A stretch of 64,000 bases of DNA from Aridibaculum aurantiacum (GCF_017355875.1 NZ_JAFEWC010000001.1:2604001-2668000), one strand, 5' to 3'; shown: positions 35,305 to 44,727, counted from the stretch's first letter. Numbers and translations are program-made. Notes: a model not told the origin generated them from the sequence alone.

Positions 35305-36651
35305 ATGGAACTAAACAATCTTACCGCTATATCTCCTATCGACGGCCGCTACAGGAAACAGTTATCATTCCTAGAAGAATACTTTTCTGAATATGCATTG
35401 ATGAAGTACCGCGTGATCGTTGAGATTGAATATTTCATATTTCTTGCAGATAAAAAGTTCTTCAAACTTTTACCTAAACAAAAACAGCTACTCAAAAAAG
35501 TAGCTACTGATTTTAGCCTGGACGATGCGCAGCAAATAAAGCAAATTGAAGCTACTACCAACCACGATGTAAAGGCTGTTGAATATTTCTTAAAAGAACA
35601 ACTGGATAAATGCGGTGCCGCTGAGTTAAAAGAATGGATACATTTTGGACTGACGTCACAAGACATCAATAATACTGCTATACCCATGAGCTGGAAAGCT
35701 TGCATGGAGCATGATTATCTGCCCACCATCATCAACCTACAACAGAAGCTTACCCAACTGGCCAGGCAATGGAAGCATGTTTCGATGCTGGCGCGTACAC
35801 ATGGACAACCTGCTTCTCCTACTACATTGGGCAAAGAGCTGATGGTATTTGCAGAAAGATTAGAAAATCAGGTACAGTTGTTCACGCACGTTCCATACAC
35901 AGCTAAGTTCGGTGGCGCTACAGGAAACTTCAATGCTCATGCTGTTGCATTTCCTGGAAAAGATTGGGTGAAACTGGCGAATGCTTTTGTTGAAAATTCT
36001 CTTGGATTACAACGTGTTCAGTTTTCTACGCAGATAGAACACTATGATAATTTGGCTGCTCATTTTGATTCGATCAAACGTATCAACAACATTCTGGTTG
36101 ACCTTTGCCGCGATATCTGGACCTATATCAGCATGGACTACTTTAAGCAGAAAACCAAAGCTGGTGAAGTAGGCAGCAGTGCAATGCCACATAAGGTAAA
36201 TCCTATTGATTTTGAAAATGCAGAAGGAAATCTTGGAGTAGCCAATGCTTTACTGGAACATCTTTCAGCCAAACTTCCTGTAAGCAGGCTACAGCGCGAC
36301 CTGACGGATAGCACAGTTCTTAGAAATATTGGTGTACCGGTTGCCAATACTTTGCTTGCAATAAAATCAATCGAAAAAGGATTGGATAAACTGCTGCTGA
36401 ACGAAGTAAAAATAAAAGATGACCTGGATAACAACTGGGCTGTGGTAGCTGAGGCTATTCAAACTGTTTTAAGAAGAGAGAATTACCCGCAACCATACGA
36501 GGCGCTGAAAGAACTAACCCGTGGAAAAGCATCTATCACCAAAGATGATATTCAACAATTCATTGGCAGCTTAAAGGTGAATAGCACCGTGAAGAAAGAA
36601 CTAAAAGCAATTACACCACATAATTACATTGGTGTTACGCCTGGTTTTTGA
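35305..36651 (+). CDS. purB: Adenylosuccinate lyase
   Basis: PurB splits adenylosuccinate and SAICAR in purine synthesis. The 448-residue protein starts at the ATG at 35305 (MELNNLTAISPIDGRYRKQ). The in-frame sequence further upstream is unrelated to the family. The fumarase/aspartase-superfamily signature GEVGSSAMPHKVNPIDFEN, the flexible catalytic loop with the serine base, is near 275-293. RTHGQPASPTTLGKEL and GGATGNFNAH are also conserved. This resembles the E. coli type, which is longer than the Bacillus type. It stands alone and is convergent with nothing close. Confidence 0.95.
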   Translation: MELNNLTAISPIDGRYRKQLSFLEEYFSEYALMKYRVIVEIEYFIFLADKKFFKLLPKQKQLLKKVATDFSLDDAQQIKQIEATTNHDVKAVEYFLKEQLDKCGAAELKEWIHFGLTSQDINNTAIPMSWKACMEHDYLPTIINLQQKLTQLARQWKHVSMLARTHGQPASPTTLGKELMVFAERLENQVQLFTHVPYTAKFGGATGNFNAHAVAFPGKDWVKLANAFVENSLGLQRVQFSTQIEHYDNLAAHFDSIKRINNILVDLCRDIWTYISMDYFKQKTKAGEVGSSAMPHKVNPIDFENAEGNLGVANALLEHLSAKLPVSRLQRDLTDSTVLRNIGVPVANTLLAIKSIEKGLDKLLLNEVKIKDDLDNNWAVVAEAIQTVLRRENYPQPYEALKELTRGKASITKDDIQQFIGSLKVNSTVKKELKAITPHNYIGVTPGF

Positions 36652-36664
36652 TGATGGTATTGTG

Positions 36665-36672
36665 TAACTTTA
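36665..36672 (+). promoter_or_regulatory. Candidate -7 box of the Uma2 gene, 3 bp before its ATG
   Basis: TAACTTTA is identical to the box in front of rocD. Its position would place the transcription start at the start codon itself, implying a leaderless mRNA. A TTG lies only 14 nt upstream, shorter than ideal. Confidence 0.3.
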
Positions 36673-36675
36673 GTT

Positions 36676-37218
36676 ATGCCACAACAGGAAACATATCTAC
36701 CCAGGTACACCTACAACGACTACCTTAATTGGGAAGGCAGGTGGGAGTTAATAGAGGGCCATCCAATTGCTATGAGTCCTCTGCCGGTGCCTGAGCATCA
36801 ACGAGTAGCTGCTGAAATCAGGTTCCAATTTATGCTGGCGCTAAAAGCTTCAAAATGTTCTGACTGTAGAGCTTATGATCCACTGGATTACAAAATAGAT
36901 GAAGACACTATTGTGCAACCAGACATCTTAATCGTATGTGGCAAAATCCAAAAGAAGTTTCTTGACTTCACCCCTAAGCTTGTAGTTGAAGTATTGTCAC
37001 CGGCAACTATGATCAAGGATAAGAACAAAAAGTTTCAACTGTACGAACAGGAAGGAATACCATACTACCTGTTGGTGGATATCGATAAAAAGCAGGTTGA
37101 CATTTACAAGCTTGAAAATGGTAAGTACAAGTTGGAAACCGACAAAGACAACTACCAGTTTGAATTAGGAGATGATTGCAGAATTACTCCTCAACTACAA
37201 GATATCTGGAACGACTGA
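36676..37218 (+). CDS. Uma2 family protein (DUF820, PD-(D/E)XK nuclease fold)
   Basis: A 180-residue Uma2/DUF820 protein. The opening YTYNDYLNWEGRWELIEG, then IVQPDILIVCG (Asp) and PKLVVEVLSPAT (Glu, about 108-119), and YEQEGIPYYLLVD match the family, which has the core of a PD-(D/E)XK nuclease. The two acidic active-site positions are present; Lys is expected close to them. Uma2 proteins are abundant in cyanobacteria and scattered elsewhere, and their targets are unknown. It is 24 bp after purB and its stop is 1 bp from the convergent YpdA-like gene. Confidence 0.85.
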   Translation: MPQQETYLPRYTYNDYLNWEGRWELIEGHPIAMSPLPVPEHQRVAAEIRFQFMLALKASKCSDCRAYDPLDYKIDEDTIVQPDILIVCGKIQKKFLDFTPKLVVEVLSPATMIKDKNKKFQLYEQEGIPYYLLVDIDKKQVDIYKLENGKYKLETDKDNYQFELGDDCRITPQLQDIWND

Positions 37219-37219
37219 T

Positions 37220-38191
37220 TTATTGCTTTACAATATTGGCTATAATCTTCTCCGCATGCTCCCTTGAGTTTTCAATGAACAATCTATGTGTATTCATTCC
37301 GCCGCAGATAACACCAGCCAGGTAAATACCTGCTACATTGGTTTCATGTGTATCTTCATTATAAGCAGGCTTGCGCACTTCATCGTCTGATAATTCTATT
37401 CCAAGCTTTTCAAGAAACGAAAGATCTGGTTGATATCCCGTCATTGCAAGTACCCAATCATTAGCAATGGTAACCGGACCTGCAGGCGTTTGTATATCTA
37501 CTTCATTTTCTCTTATTTCAGTAATAGCAGAGGAGAAATAAGCCTGTATAGATCCTTCTTTAATGCGGTTCTCAATATCTGGTTTCACCCAATATTTTAC
37601 ACGGTTACTGATCTCTTCACCTTTAACAACCATGGTCACTTCGGCACCTTTTCTCCATGTTTCAAGAGCCGCATCTACGGCAGAGTTAGCAGCGCCTACC
37701 ACTACTACTTTCTGAAAAGCATAATAATGCGGATCATCATAGTAATGCTTCACTTTCGGCAGCTCCTCCCCTTTCACATTCAGCAGGTACGGTATATCAT
37801 AAAAGCCAGTAGCAATGATGATATTGCGAGCTGCATAACTCCCTTTTGATGTAGTTATAATGTAATGGTCATCCTCTTTCTTAGTTGTTATTACACGTTC
37901 AAAAAGTCTTACCTGAATACCTCCGGCAATAGCTACACGGCGGTAATATTCTAAAGCTTCATTCCTGCCTGGTTTAGCATGGGTGCTAACGAATGGTATA
38001 CCGCCAATCTCCAATCTTTCACTGGTAGAAAAGAAACCCATATTTACCGGGTAGTTATAAATGGAATTTACAAGCGTTCCTTTTTCAATGATGAGATAAT
38101 TTAAGCCTGCCTTCTTGGCTTCAAGCCCACAAGCCAAGCCAATAGGCCCACCACCTACAATCACTACATCCAATACTGGTCTGCTATCCAT
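37220..38191 (-). CDS. YpdA/Bdr-like flavin-dependent pyridine nucleotide oxidoreductase
   Basis: A 323-residue FAD/NAD(P)H-binding protein related to YpdA, the putative bacillithiol disulfide reductase. FAD is bound by VVIVGGGPIGLACGLEA (about 10-26) and NAD(P)H by VVVVGAANSAVDAAL, where the usual GGGNS is GAANS. The LAMTGYQPD motif near 250 closes the flavin site. It lacks a CxxC redox pair, as YpdA does. It lies 35 bp downstream of the DUF6526 gene and is probably co-transcribed with it and dacB. The link to bacillithiol is inference; no bsh genes are in the window. Confidence 0.82.
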   Translation of the reverse strand: MDSRPVLDVVIVGGGPIGLACGLEAKKAGLNYLIIEKGTLVNSIYNYPVNMGFFSTSERLEIGGIPFVSTHAKPGRNEALEYYRRVAIAGGIQVRLFERVITTKKEDDHYIITTSKGSYAARNIIIATGFYDIPYLLNVKGEELPKVKHYYDDPHYYAFQKVVVVGAANSAVDAALETWRKGAEVTMVVKGEEISNRVKYWVKPDIENRIKEGSIQAYFSSAITEIRENEVDIQTPAGPVTIANDWVLAMTGYQPDLSFLEKLGIELSDDEVRKPAYNEDTHETNVAGIYLAGVICGGMNTHRLFIENSREHAEKIIANIVKQ

Positions 38192-38226
38192 TCTTGTTCA
38201 ATTTGATGATTGGAGGCAAGCAATAC

Positions 38227-38655
38227 TTATACCCTGTGATGATCAGCCTTCCAGTTTGAAATGGCTTGCTTGATCTGCTTATTAGAAAGTCCTTCTGCAG
38301 CAGCACGCGCAGCAAGTTGAGGGAACTCTGCATCCGGCGCAAAACGCAAAGCAATTATTTGTCCCATCCGTAAACGAGGATCCAATGGTTTTTGCGTAAG
38401 TACAAAATGCCGCAGGTTCTCTTCAGCACGAATGGCGCGATCCTGTGCTTTTAAAGCAAAAAGTCGTGCATGAAAAGCAATGCTCAGCAACAACACAGAC
38501 ATCAGGAGAATGAGTGAAGCCGAGTACAAATTATCGCCTGAGCTATTCACCAGGTTCATAATAGCACCTACTACTGTAGCTACTAAAGGCAATACTGTTA
38601 GGATGTGAAACGAGAAAGAGATCCGTGAATGGTTCTTAAAGTTCTGGGAAGACAT
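38227..38655 (-). CDS. DUF6526-like small membrane protein
   Basis: A 142-residue protein with two membrane helices (about 16-38 and 45-68) and a soluble helical tail. Conserved pieces are NFKNHSR at the N terminus, the RLFALKAQDRAIRAEENLRH segment and LRMGQIIALRFA. This matches DUF6526 as I recall the family; its function is unknown. It starts 11 bp after dacB on the same strand and is followed by the YpdA-like gene. Confidence 0.7.
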   Translation of the reverse strand: MSSQNFKNHSRISFSFHILTVLPLVATVVGAIMNLVNSSGDNLYSASLILLMSVLLLSIAFHARLFALKAQDRAIRAEENLRHFVLTQKPLDPRLRMGQIIALRFAPDAEFPQLAARAAAEGLSNKQIKQAISNWKADHHRV

Positions 38656-38666
38656 TAGTTGCTGGT

Positions 38667-40043
38667 TTATTTAAGTACATCAAGCACACGCCACATTTTA
38701 CGTTGTATGTCGGCATGCGATCCATTATAATTGTTTACAATGATTGCAAATATATAATCGCCTGAATAACCAGTGAAGCTTTTAACGCCTGCCATTGTAC
38801 CACTCTTCATTCTCATGCCATTGATATCAGGCAAGCCATCATGAAAAGATGAGAACCACGACTGCTTTCTTGCGTATTGCATTGCTTTCGTCAACGCTTC
38901 AGCAGTCAGCCTGTTCTTTGGCGACAGGCCACTGCCATCATACATACGCAAAGCTGTTTCTTCTATACCGTTCGCCTGGTGAAGTTTTTTAACGACATCA
39001 ATTCCACCAGAAGTAGATCCTACTTTCTTTTTCTCATAATCCAAAGCTTTTAAAAAAGCTTCTCCATAAAGGTTCACGCTCTTTTTTAGAAACCAATAAT
39101 TGAGGCTATCAAGTGGTGGCGAAAGATGCGTATGTATCACCTTGATAATTGCGGGTAGTTTAACATCAGCTTTTTCATCCATGCCGGCTATGGCCTCGCC
39201 CATACCTTTCGATGCTAACACAATAGAAAATGCATGCGACAAATGATGGGCAGCATTGGGCATTGAACCAGAGATGGTGAAAGATGATTGTCCAGGAGGA
39301 ATGGTGCCACGCAGGTAAGCCGTAAATTGCCCTGGAGCACGATATATGTATGCATTATCACCACTACCCGAAGGGCCTGCAGTAAGTTCATTGATGAATG
39401 TATTACCAAACAACATCGGTTCTGTTCCTATCACCTTAACAGCGTCTCCTGGTTTACCCGATGAAAGTTTGATATCATATTGGTTTTCGCGCCAGTTGAA
39501 ACCACTTGCTCCAGCACCATAATAGTTTCCCATATCATCATATGTCCATCCGTCTGGTACAGCCTGGCTTTCCCAGTTCTTATCATACACTATCACCTTA
39601 CCATTGATCTTCTTTATTCCTGCAGCTTCAATAGCTTTTATCCAGTTATTCATTACCACCTCTTCTTTAGTAGAAGCATAGCGCCAACTGCCTAAGCTCG
39701 GATCTCCATAACCAATCACATAAAGATTACCATTCAGTACTCCATTAGCAATGGTTCCATCATGAGCCAGTTCAGTTTTAAATCGATAACCAGTGCCTAA
39801 TGTTTCAAGTGCAGTTGTACTGGTTATAACTTTTTGACTGCTTGCAGGCGTTAAACCTATCCTGCCATTGTGGTTGAAAACTGTTGCTCCCGTCTTGCTG
39901 TTCATCACGTACAAGCTCACAATGCCATTGCGCAATTGTCCATCCGCCTCAAAAGAGGCAACAGCAGATTGAAGTTTTTGCGAAATCGTCTGCGCCTGTA
40001 AAGTAGTGCCTGCCAAAAATCCTATCAACAATAATAATCTCAT
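38667..40043 (-). CDS. dacB: D-alanyl-D-alanine carboxypeptidase/endopeptidase (PBP4 type)
   Basis: A 458-residue class C penicillin-binding protein of the S13 family, exported by a signal peptide ending TLQAQ. The nucleophile motif SSQK is at residues 68-71 (Ser68, Lys71). The second motif lies in YDGSGLSPKN (around 360) and the third is KSGTMAG (Lys-Ser-Gly) near 417. The large insert domain about 80-280 is as in PBP4. The enzyme trims peptidoglycan peptides and cleaves cross-links in the periplasm. It is first in a minus-strand group with the DUF6526 and YpdA-like genes. Confidence 0.93.
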   Translation of the reverse strand: MRLLLLIGFLAGTTLQAQTISQKLQSAVASFEADGQLRNGIVSLYVMNSKTGATVFNHNGRIGLTPASSQKVITSTTALETLGTGYRFKTELAHDGTIANGVLNGNLYVIGYGDPSLGSWRYASTKEEVVMNNWIKAIEAAGIKKINGKVIVYDKNWESQAVPDGWTYDDMGNYYGAGASGFNWRENQYDIKLSSGKPGDAVKVIGTEPMLFGNTFINELTAGPSGSGDNAYIYRAPGQFTAYLRGTIPPGQSSFTISGSMPNAAHHLSHAFSIVLASKGMGEAIAGMDEKADVKLPAIIKVIHTHLSPPLDSLNYWFLKKSVNLYGEAFLKALDYEKKKVGSTSGGIDVVKKLHQANGIEETALRMYDGSGLSPKNRLTAEALTKAMQYARKQSWFSSFHDGLPDINGMRMKSGTMAGVKSFTGYSGDYIFAIIVNNYNGSHADIQRKMWRVLDVLK

Positions 40044-40149
40044 AGTTGTATATACATTGCGCTAAAAATAGTGGATGCATTTGGAAAGCATAGTTTTTGG
40101 TTGATTATGAATTGTGAAGATTTGCTCCCGCTTTACTTTTAAATTATAT

Positions 40150-41406
40150 ATGACAAATAAAATCAACGCTTCTATCATCACCATTGGCGATGAATTACTG
40201 ATAGGACAAACCATAGACACCAATAGTGCATGGATGGGTCAACAACTGAATAAGGCCGGTGTATGGGTAAGAAGACGTGTGGCAGTAGGCGATGTATGGG
40301 ATGATATATGGAATGCGCTGGACGAAGAAAGCAAACATGCACAGATAATCTTCATTACCGGCGGCTTAGGACCCACAGCTGATGACATCACAAAGCCATT
40401 GCTATGTAAATATTTTGGTGGGCAGTTGGTAACAGATGAGGGTGCATTAGAAAATGTAAAGGCAATTTTTCTGAAGTACCTGAACCACCCGTTACTGCCA
40501 TCAAACCTGAAGCAGGCAGAGGTGCCGGATGTATGTACTGTTTTACAAAATAAAAGAGGCACTGCGCCGGGAATGTTGTTTCAAAAAAATGACATCATCT
40601 ACATCAGCATGCCGGGTGTACCGCACGAGATGAAAGGTATGATGGAAGATTATGTGCTGCCGCAACTGGCACAGTGGTTTCAGCTGCCTGCGGTGGTTCA
40701 TCGTACTTTACTAACAGCAGGCATTGGTGAATCTTTTCTAGCAGAAAGAATAAAAGATTTTGAAGCGGCTCTGCCTGCACACATCAAGCTGGCGTACCTG
40801 CCAAATTATGGAATGGTTCGCCTAAGGCTGACCGCTACAGGTGAAGATGTACAGGCCATCACACACGATGTAGACATACTTTTTGAAAACTTACAGCAAC
40901 AGTTACAGGATGTACTAGTAGTTAATGAAGACATCACTATAGAAGAAGCTATTGGCCGCATGCTGGCTGCAAGAGGCAAAACTGTAACCACTGCTGAAAG
41001 CTGTACCGGTGGTTATATTGCCCATCTCCTTACCAGCATTGCCGGTTCTTCCGCTTATTATAAAGGTGGTGTGGTTAGCTATGCCAATGAATTAAAAGAA
41101 ACAATGTTAGGTGTTAAGCCGACTACATTGCAAGCTCATGGCGCAGTAAGCGAAGAAACAGTGACAGAAATGGCTGAAGGTGCATTGCAGGCAATTGGAT
41201 CGGACTATGCGATTGCAGTCAGCGGTATCATGGGGCCAGGTGGTGGCAGTGAAGAAAAACCAGTAGGTACGGTCTGGATTGCAGTAGCATCCGCAGGTAT
41301 GGAAACGGTGAGGCAAAAGTTTTCGTTCCGCTTCGACAGGCGAAGGAATATAGAGATGACTGCCATGAACGCAATAATGATGCTGCGGAAGGTTTTGGTT
41401 GCTTAA
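40150..41406 (+). CDS. cinA: CinA family protein (NMN deamidase-related, competence-damage type)
   Basis: A 418-residue CinA protein started at the ATG at 40150 (MTNKINASIITIGDELLIG). An upstream GTG at 40114 is unlikely. The N-terminal MoCF-like domain (1-170) has TGGLGPTADDIT, and the C-terminal CinA amidase domain (about 260-418) has TAESCTGGYIAHLLTSIAGS (about 285) and SGIMGPGGGSEEKPVGTV. In bacteria with this architecture the C domain deamidates NMN in pyridine-nucleotide salvage. The gene stands alone, followed by a GTTGATAAG repeat. Confidence 0.92.
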   Translation: MTNKINASIITIGDELLIGQTIDTNSAWMGQQLNKAGVWVRRRVAVGDVWDDIWNALDEESKHAQIIFITGGLGPTADDITKPLLCKYFGGQLVTDEGALENVKAIFLKYLNHPLLPSNLKQAEVPDVCTVLQNKRGTAPGMLFQKNDIIYISMPGVPHEMKGMMEDYVLPQLAQWFQLPAVVHRTLLTAGIGESFLAERIKDFEAALPAHIKLAYLPNYGMVRLRLTATGEDVQAITHDVDILFENLQQQLQDVLVVNEDITIEEAIGRMLAARGKTVTTAESCTGGYIAHLLTSIAGSSAYYKGGVVSYANELKETMLGVKPTTLQAHGAVSEETVTEMAEGALQAIGSDYAIAVSGIMGPGGGSEEKPVGTVWIAVASAGMETVRQKFSFRFDRRRNIEMTAMNAIMMLRKVLVA

Positions 41407-41745
41407 GGTTTGGGTATGAGTTGATAAGTCGATAGGTTGATAAGTTCATTGGGCTGATAAAATCAGGTTTAATAGTTTTAGAATTCCAATCCAACAATCA
41501 AAATTTAAAATTCAAAATAAACGTTTCTCTCTCTGCTTCAAAACCTCCTCACGAATTCCATTTTCCATTTTCAGCTAAAACGAACATCTTTGCAACGTTC
41601 TGATGATGAGGCACTGCTGTTAGTTGAGTGATGACCAGTGAACAGGAACTACGATAGCAGCAAGTTGCAACCACCGCAGCACAAGGATGAAAATAAATAA
41701 CACGATTGCCGGCAACAAATTGCCAATTGAAATAAAACAAAACCT
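41407..41745 (+). other. 339-bp leader region of the E2 gene
   Basis: No gene is visible. The region contains a GTTGATAAG-type repeat near the left edge and a CATCTTTGCA box at 41585-41594 that resembles the TAnnTTTG promoter element (first base mismatched). If used, it would give the E2 mRNA a leader of about 150 nt. I see no riboswitch or hairpin. Confidence 0.4.
41419..41445. repeat. GTTGATAAG simple repeat downstream of cinA
   Basis: AGTTGATAAGTCGATAGG followed by TTGATAAGT repeats the GTTGATA unit twice with a degenerate copy between. A related tract occurs at 16608-16674. It is not a CRISPR array. Confidence 0.6.
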
Positions 41746-43149
41746 ATGGCCTTAGTTGATCTTGTAATGCCTAAACTAGGCGAAAGTATAATGGAAGCTA
41801 CCATTCTGAAATGGACAAAGAAACCTGGTGAGCAGGTAAAACAGGATGAGACGTTACTTGAAATTGCAACTGATAAAGTGGACAGCGAAGTACCTTCTAC
41901 AGCTGAAGGTGTGGTAGCTGAGATCCTTTTCCAGGAGAACGATGTAGTACCTATTGGTACTGTTATAGCTCGTATAGAAACCAACGCAAATGGTGCTGCC
42001 TCTCCTGCTCCACAGGCTGCACCGGCCCAGGCACCACAACAAAATACTGAAGAAGAAAAAGCAGCAGAAGAAGTGCCTTTTGTACAAGCTGCCTCATCGC
42101 CGGCTCCTGCACCTTCAGGAACAAACAACAAATTCTACAGCCCATTGGTGCTGAACATTGCCAATAGCGAAGGCGTATCAATGAGCGAACTAGAGAAAAT
42201 TCCGGGTACAGGCAATGAAGGAAGGGTTACCAAAAAAGATATTCTCCAGTATGTACAAGATAAAAAATCAGGTAAAGCCCCTGCCCAGCAAGAGCAGCCA
42301 CAACAACAGGCGCAACCGCAGCAGCAGGCAGAACAGCCTAAAGCCGATACTTCTGTAGCGGCACCTCCTGCTTCAGCTCCTATGGCGCCAGCCGTTATAG
42401 AAGAAAAAGCACAACCTCAAGAGTACACTGCTCCTACTGGTAATGTAGAAATCATAGAAATGGATCGCATGCGCAAGATGATTGCCAAGCACATGGTGAT
42501 GAGCAAGGCAACCAGCCCGCACGTTACCAGCTTTGCTGAAGCAGATGTGACCAACATGGTGGTATGGCGCAACCGCGTAAAGAGCCAGTTCGAGAAGCAA
42601 GAGGGCACGAAGATTACCTTCACACCGCTATTCATCGAGTGCATCACCAAAGTGATCAAGCGCTTTCCTTACATCAACTGCTCTGTAGAAGGTGATCGCA
42701 TCATCCTAAAAAAAGACATCAATATAGGAATGGCTACTGCCTTACCTAGTGGTAACCTGATCGTTCCGGTTATACGCAATGCAGATTACCTGAACCTGGT
42801 TGGCCTGAGCAAATCTGTCAATTCACTTGCTGATAGTGCCCGCAACAACCGCCTGAAACCAGACGATACTGCAGGTGGCACTTTCACTATGACCAACGTT
42901 GGCACCTTTGGAAGCCTGATGGGAACTCCAATCATCAACCAGCCACAGGTAGCTATACTTGCTGTCGGCGCTATAAAAAAACGTCCGGTAGTTTTAGAAA
43001 CCCCTGAAGGTGATGCCATAGGAATTCGTCACATGATGTACCTGTCGCTTAGCTACGACCACCGCGTAGTTGATGGCAGCATCGGCGCCAGCTTCCTTAC
43101 TGAAGTAGCTAAGGAATTTGAAAACTGGGACATCAACCGCAAATGGTAG
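41746..43149 (+). CDS. Dihydrolipoamide acyltransferase (2-oxo acid dehydrogenase E2)
   Basis: A 467-residue E2 component. The lipoyl domain (1-80) has EIATDKVDSEV with lipoylated Lys44, and an Ala/Pro/Gln-rich linker follows. The peripheral-subunit-binding domain (about 125-165) has VLNIANSEGVSMSEL and GRVTKKDIL. A second linker is rich in Gln (APAQQEQPQQQAQ). The acyltransferase catalytic domain (about 225-467) ends with YDHRVVDGSIGASFL, containing the catalytic His-x-x-x-Asp. The substrate could be pyruvate, 2-oxoglutarate or branched-chain acids; DK in the lipoyl motif and gene isolation do not decide. No E1 or E3 is adjacent. It is followed by a terminator. Confidence 0.93.
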   Translation: MALVDLVMPKLGESIMEATILKWTKKPGEQVKQDETLLEIATDKVDSEVPSTAEGVVAEILFQENDVVPIGTVIARIETNANGAASPAPQAAPAQAPQQNTEEEKAAEEVPFVQAASSPAPAPSGTNNKFYSPLVLNIANSEGVSMSELEKIPGTGNEGRVTKKDILQYVQDKKSGKAPAQQEQPQQQAQPQQQAEQPKADTSVAAPPASAPMAPAVIEEKAQPQEYTAPTGNVEIIEMDRMRKMIAKHMVMSKATSPHVTSFAEADVTNMVVWRNRVKSQFEKQEGTKITFTPLFIECITKVIKRFPYINCSVEGDRIILKKDINIGMATALPSGNLIVPVIRNADYLNLVGLSKSVNSLADSARNNRLKPDDTAGGTFTMTNVGTFGSLMGTPIINQPQVAILAVGAIKKRPVVLETPEGDAIGIRHMMYLSLSYDHRVVDGSIGASFLTEVAKEFENWDINRKW

Positions 43150-43452
43150 TTAATAGCAGCAACTGCTGCAGGTAAATAACTTGTTTGTTTGATAAGCCAT
43201 CAATTTGTTGATGGCTTTTTTTATGTCACTAGTTTGCTACCATTCTCCTGTTTCCGTTGCGCATTTATCCAAAGTATGGCTGCTACTCCTGATGTACAAT
43301 AGCATTTAAGGCTTCTACTTAATTGAATTTCTGTAACATGCACTTTTACATTTACCTACAGCTGAGTTATAAACACCGTGTGGTAAAACAAATCATCAAC
43401 ATTTTCTACATATTCAGTAGTATTGCTAATACTTTTAGTAAAACTGCACGTT
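43150..43452. other. 303-bp intergenic region between the E2 and DUF2130 genes
   Basis: It holds the E2 terminator at 43194-43223 and a -7-like box TACTTTTA (43430-43437), 16 bp upstream of the DUF2130 ATG. Nothing else is recognisable in the AT-rich middle. Confidence 0.5.
43194..43223 (+). terminator. Rho-independent terminator after the E2 gene
   Basis: A 10-bp perfect stem AAGCCATCAA / TTGATGGCTT has a TTTG loop and a following T-run (TTTTTTATG). It lies 45 bp past the stop. Confidence 0.9.
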
Positions 43453-44727
43453 ATGTCCACATTAATGATTAGTTGCCCAAGTTGCCTCGCCAAGTTTGAA
43501 CCAGGAGAAGCTTTCATGAAAGATTTTGAAACACAGGCTCGCCAAAAAATGGCGACGGAATGGCAAAAGCTAAAGGCGGAAGTAGACAAAGACAAACTAG
43601 CCATTCAACAACAGAAAGAACAACTGGCAAAACAACAGCAGCAGCAGGAGCAGGAAATTCAACACCGATTACAGGTAGAAAAGCAAAAGCTGCAGCAGGA
43701 ACTGCAGGATAGCATCCGCAAATCTGTAGCCTCAGATTTTGAGAACCAGCTAAAGATGCTGCAACAATCGCTGAACGATGGTGAAGAGAAGCTGAAGGAA
43801 GCAAGACGTAAAGAGCTGGAATTCATGCAGAAAGAGCAGGCACTTAAAGTAAAGCAGGAGGAGCTGGAGCTGGAAATGCAAAAACGTTTTATGCAGGAAA
43901 GAGAGAAACTTTCGGTAGAAATCCGCGAGGTGGAGAAACTGAAGATACAGCAGATAGAAGATGAGTTTAAGCTACGGCTTGCAGAGAAAGAGAAACAACT
44001 GGAGGACCAGAAGAAGCTGGCAGAGGAAATGCGCCGCAAAGCTGAACAAGGCAGCATGCAACTGCAGGGTGAGGTCCAGGAGCTGATGCTGGAAGAGATC
44101 CTGCGCACCGGTTTTCCATTTGATAAAATAGTACCTGTGGGCAAAGGAGTACGTGGTGCAGATTGTATCCAGGTGGTATGCAACCCCTTTGGTAACGAGT
44201 GTGGGAAGATCATTTACGAGAGCAAGCGTACCAAAGACTTTGCCAACGACTGGATAGATAAACTGAAAGCGGATATGCGTTCGCAGGGTGCAGATATTGC
44301 AGTAATTGTAACTCAGGCTCTGCCCAAAGACATGGAAAGGTTTGGTGAAAAAGATGGTGTATATATCTGCACATTTGCTGAAGTAAGAAGCCTTTCTGCT
44401 GTTCTCCGTACAAGTATTCAAAAGGTTTTTGCACTTACCTGTAGCCAGGAAAACAAGGGTGAAAAGATGAACATGCTGTACGACTATCTCACCAGCAATG
44501 AATTTGCAGAGCAGTGGAACGCGATCAGGGAAGGTTTTATGAGCATGCGCATGAGCATTCAAAAAGAGCGCGATGCAATGGAGCGGCTATGGAAAGCACG
44601 TGAAAAGCAGTTGGAAAAAGTGTTGCTGAATGCGGCACACATCCGTGGTTCTATAGAAGGTATAGCCGGGGCCGATGCAGTGAACCTGAACCTGCTGGAA
44701 GAAAATGACACCATACTGGTAGATTAA
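43453..44727 (+). CDS. DUF2130 domain protein with long coiled coil
   Basis: A 424-residue cytosolic protein. The start at 43453 (MSTLMISCPSCLAKFEPGEAF) is preferred because DUF2130 proteins begin with this short CxxC stretch. A very long Gln/Lys/Glu-rich coiled coil (about 30-205) precedes the DUF2130 domain (about 205-400), which includes GVRGADCIQVV, IIYESKRTKDFANDWIDKL and ADIAVIVTQALPKDM. The pattern GKIIYESK with downstream Lys and Asp recalls restriction-like nuclease folds, but this is not established. It overlaps the MtfA-like peptidase gene by one base (TAATG), so the two are translationally coupled. Confidence 0.85.
   Translation: MSTLMISCPSCLAKFEPGEAFMKDFETQARQKMATEWQKLKAEVDKDKLAIQQQKEQLAKQQQQQEQEIQHRLQVEKQKLQQELQDSIRKSVASDFENQLKMLQQSLNDGEEKLKEARRKELEFMQKEQALKVKQEELELEMQKRFMQEREKLSVEIREVEKLKIQQIEDEFKLRLAEKEKQLEDQKKLAEEMRRKAEQGSMQLQGEVQELMLEEILRTGFPFDKIVPVGKGVRGADCIQVVCNPFGNECGKIIYESKRTKDFANDWIDKLKADMRSQGADIAVIVTQALPKDMERFGEKDGVYICTFAEVRSLSAVLRTSIQKVFALTCSQENKGEKMNMLYDYLTSNEFAEQWNAIREGFMSMRMSIQKERDAMERLWKAREKQLEKVLLNAAHIRGSIEGIAGADAVNLNLLEENDTILVD

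Noticed and set aside
43659-44562. Two long antisense frames over the DUF2130 gene
   Set aside because: They are Ser/Cys/Phe-rich, the expected reverse reading of a Glu/Lys/Gln coiled coil, and have no homology signal.
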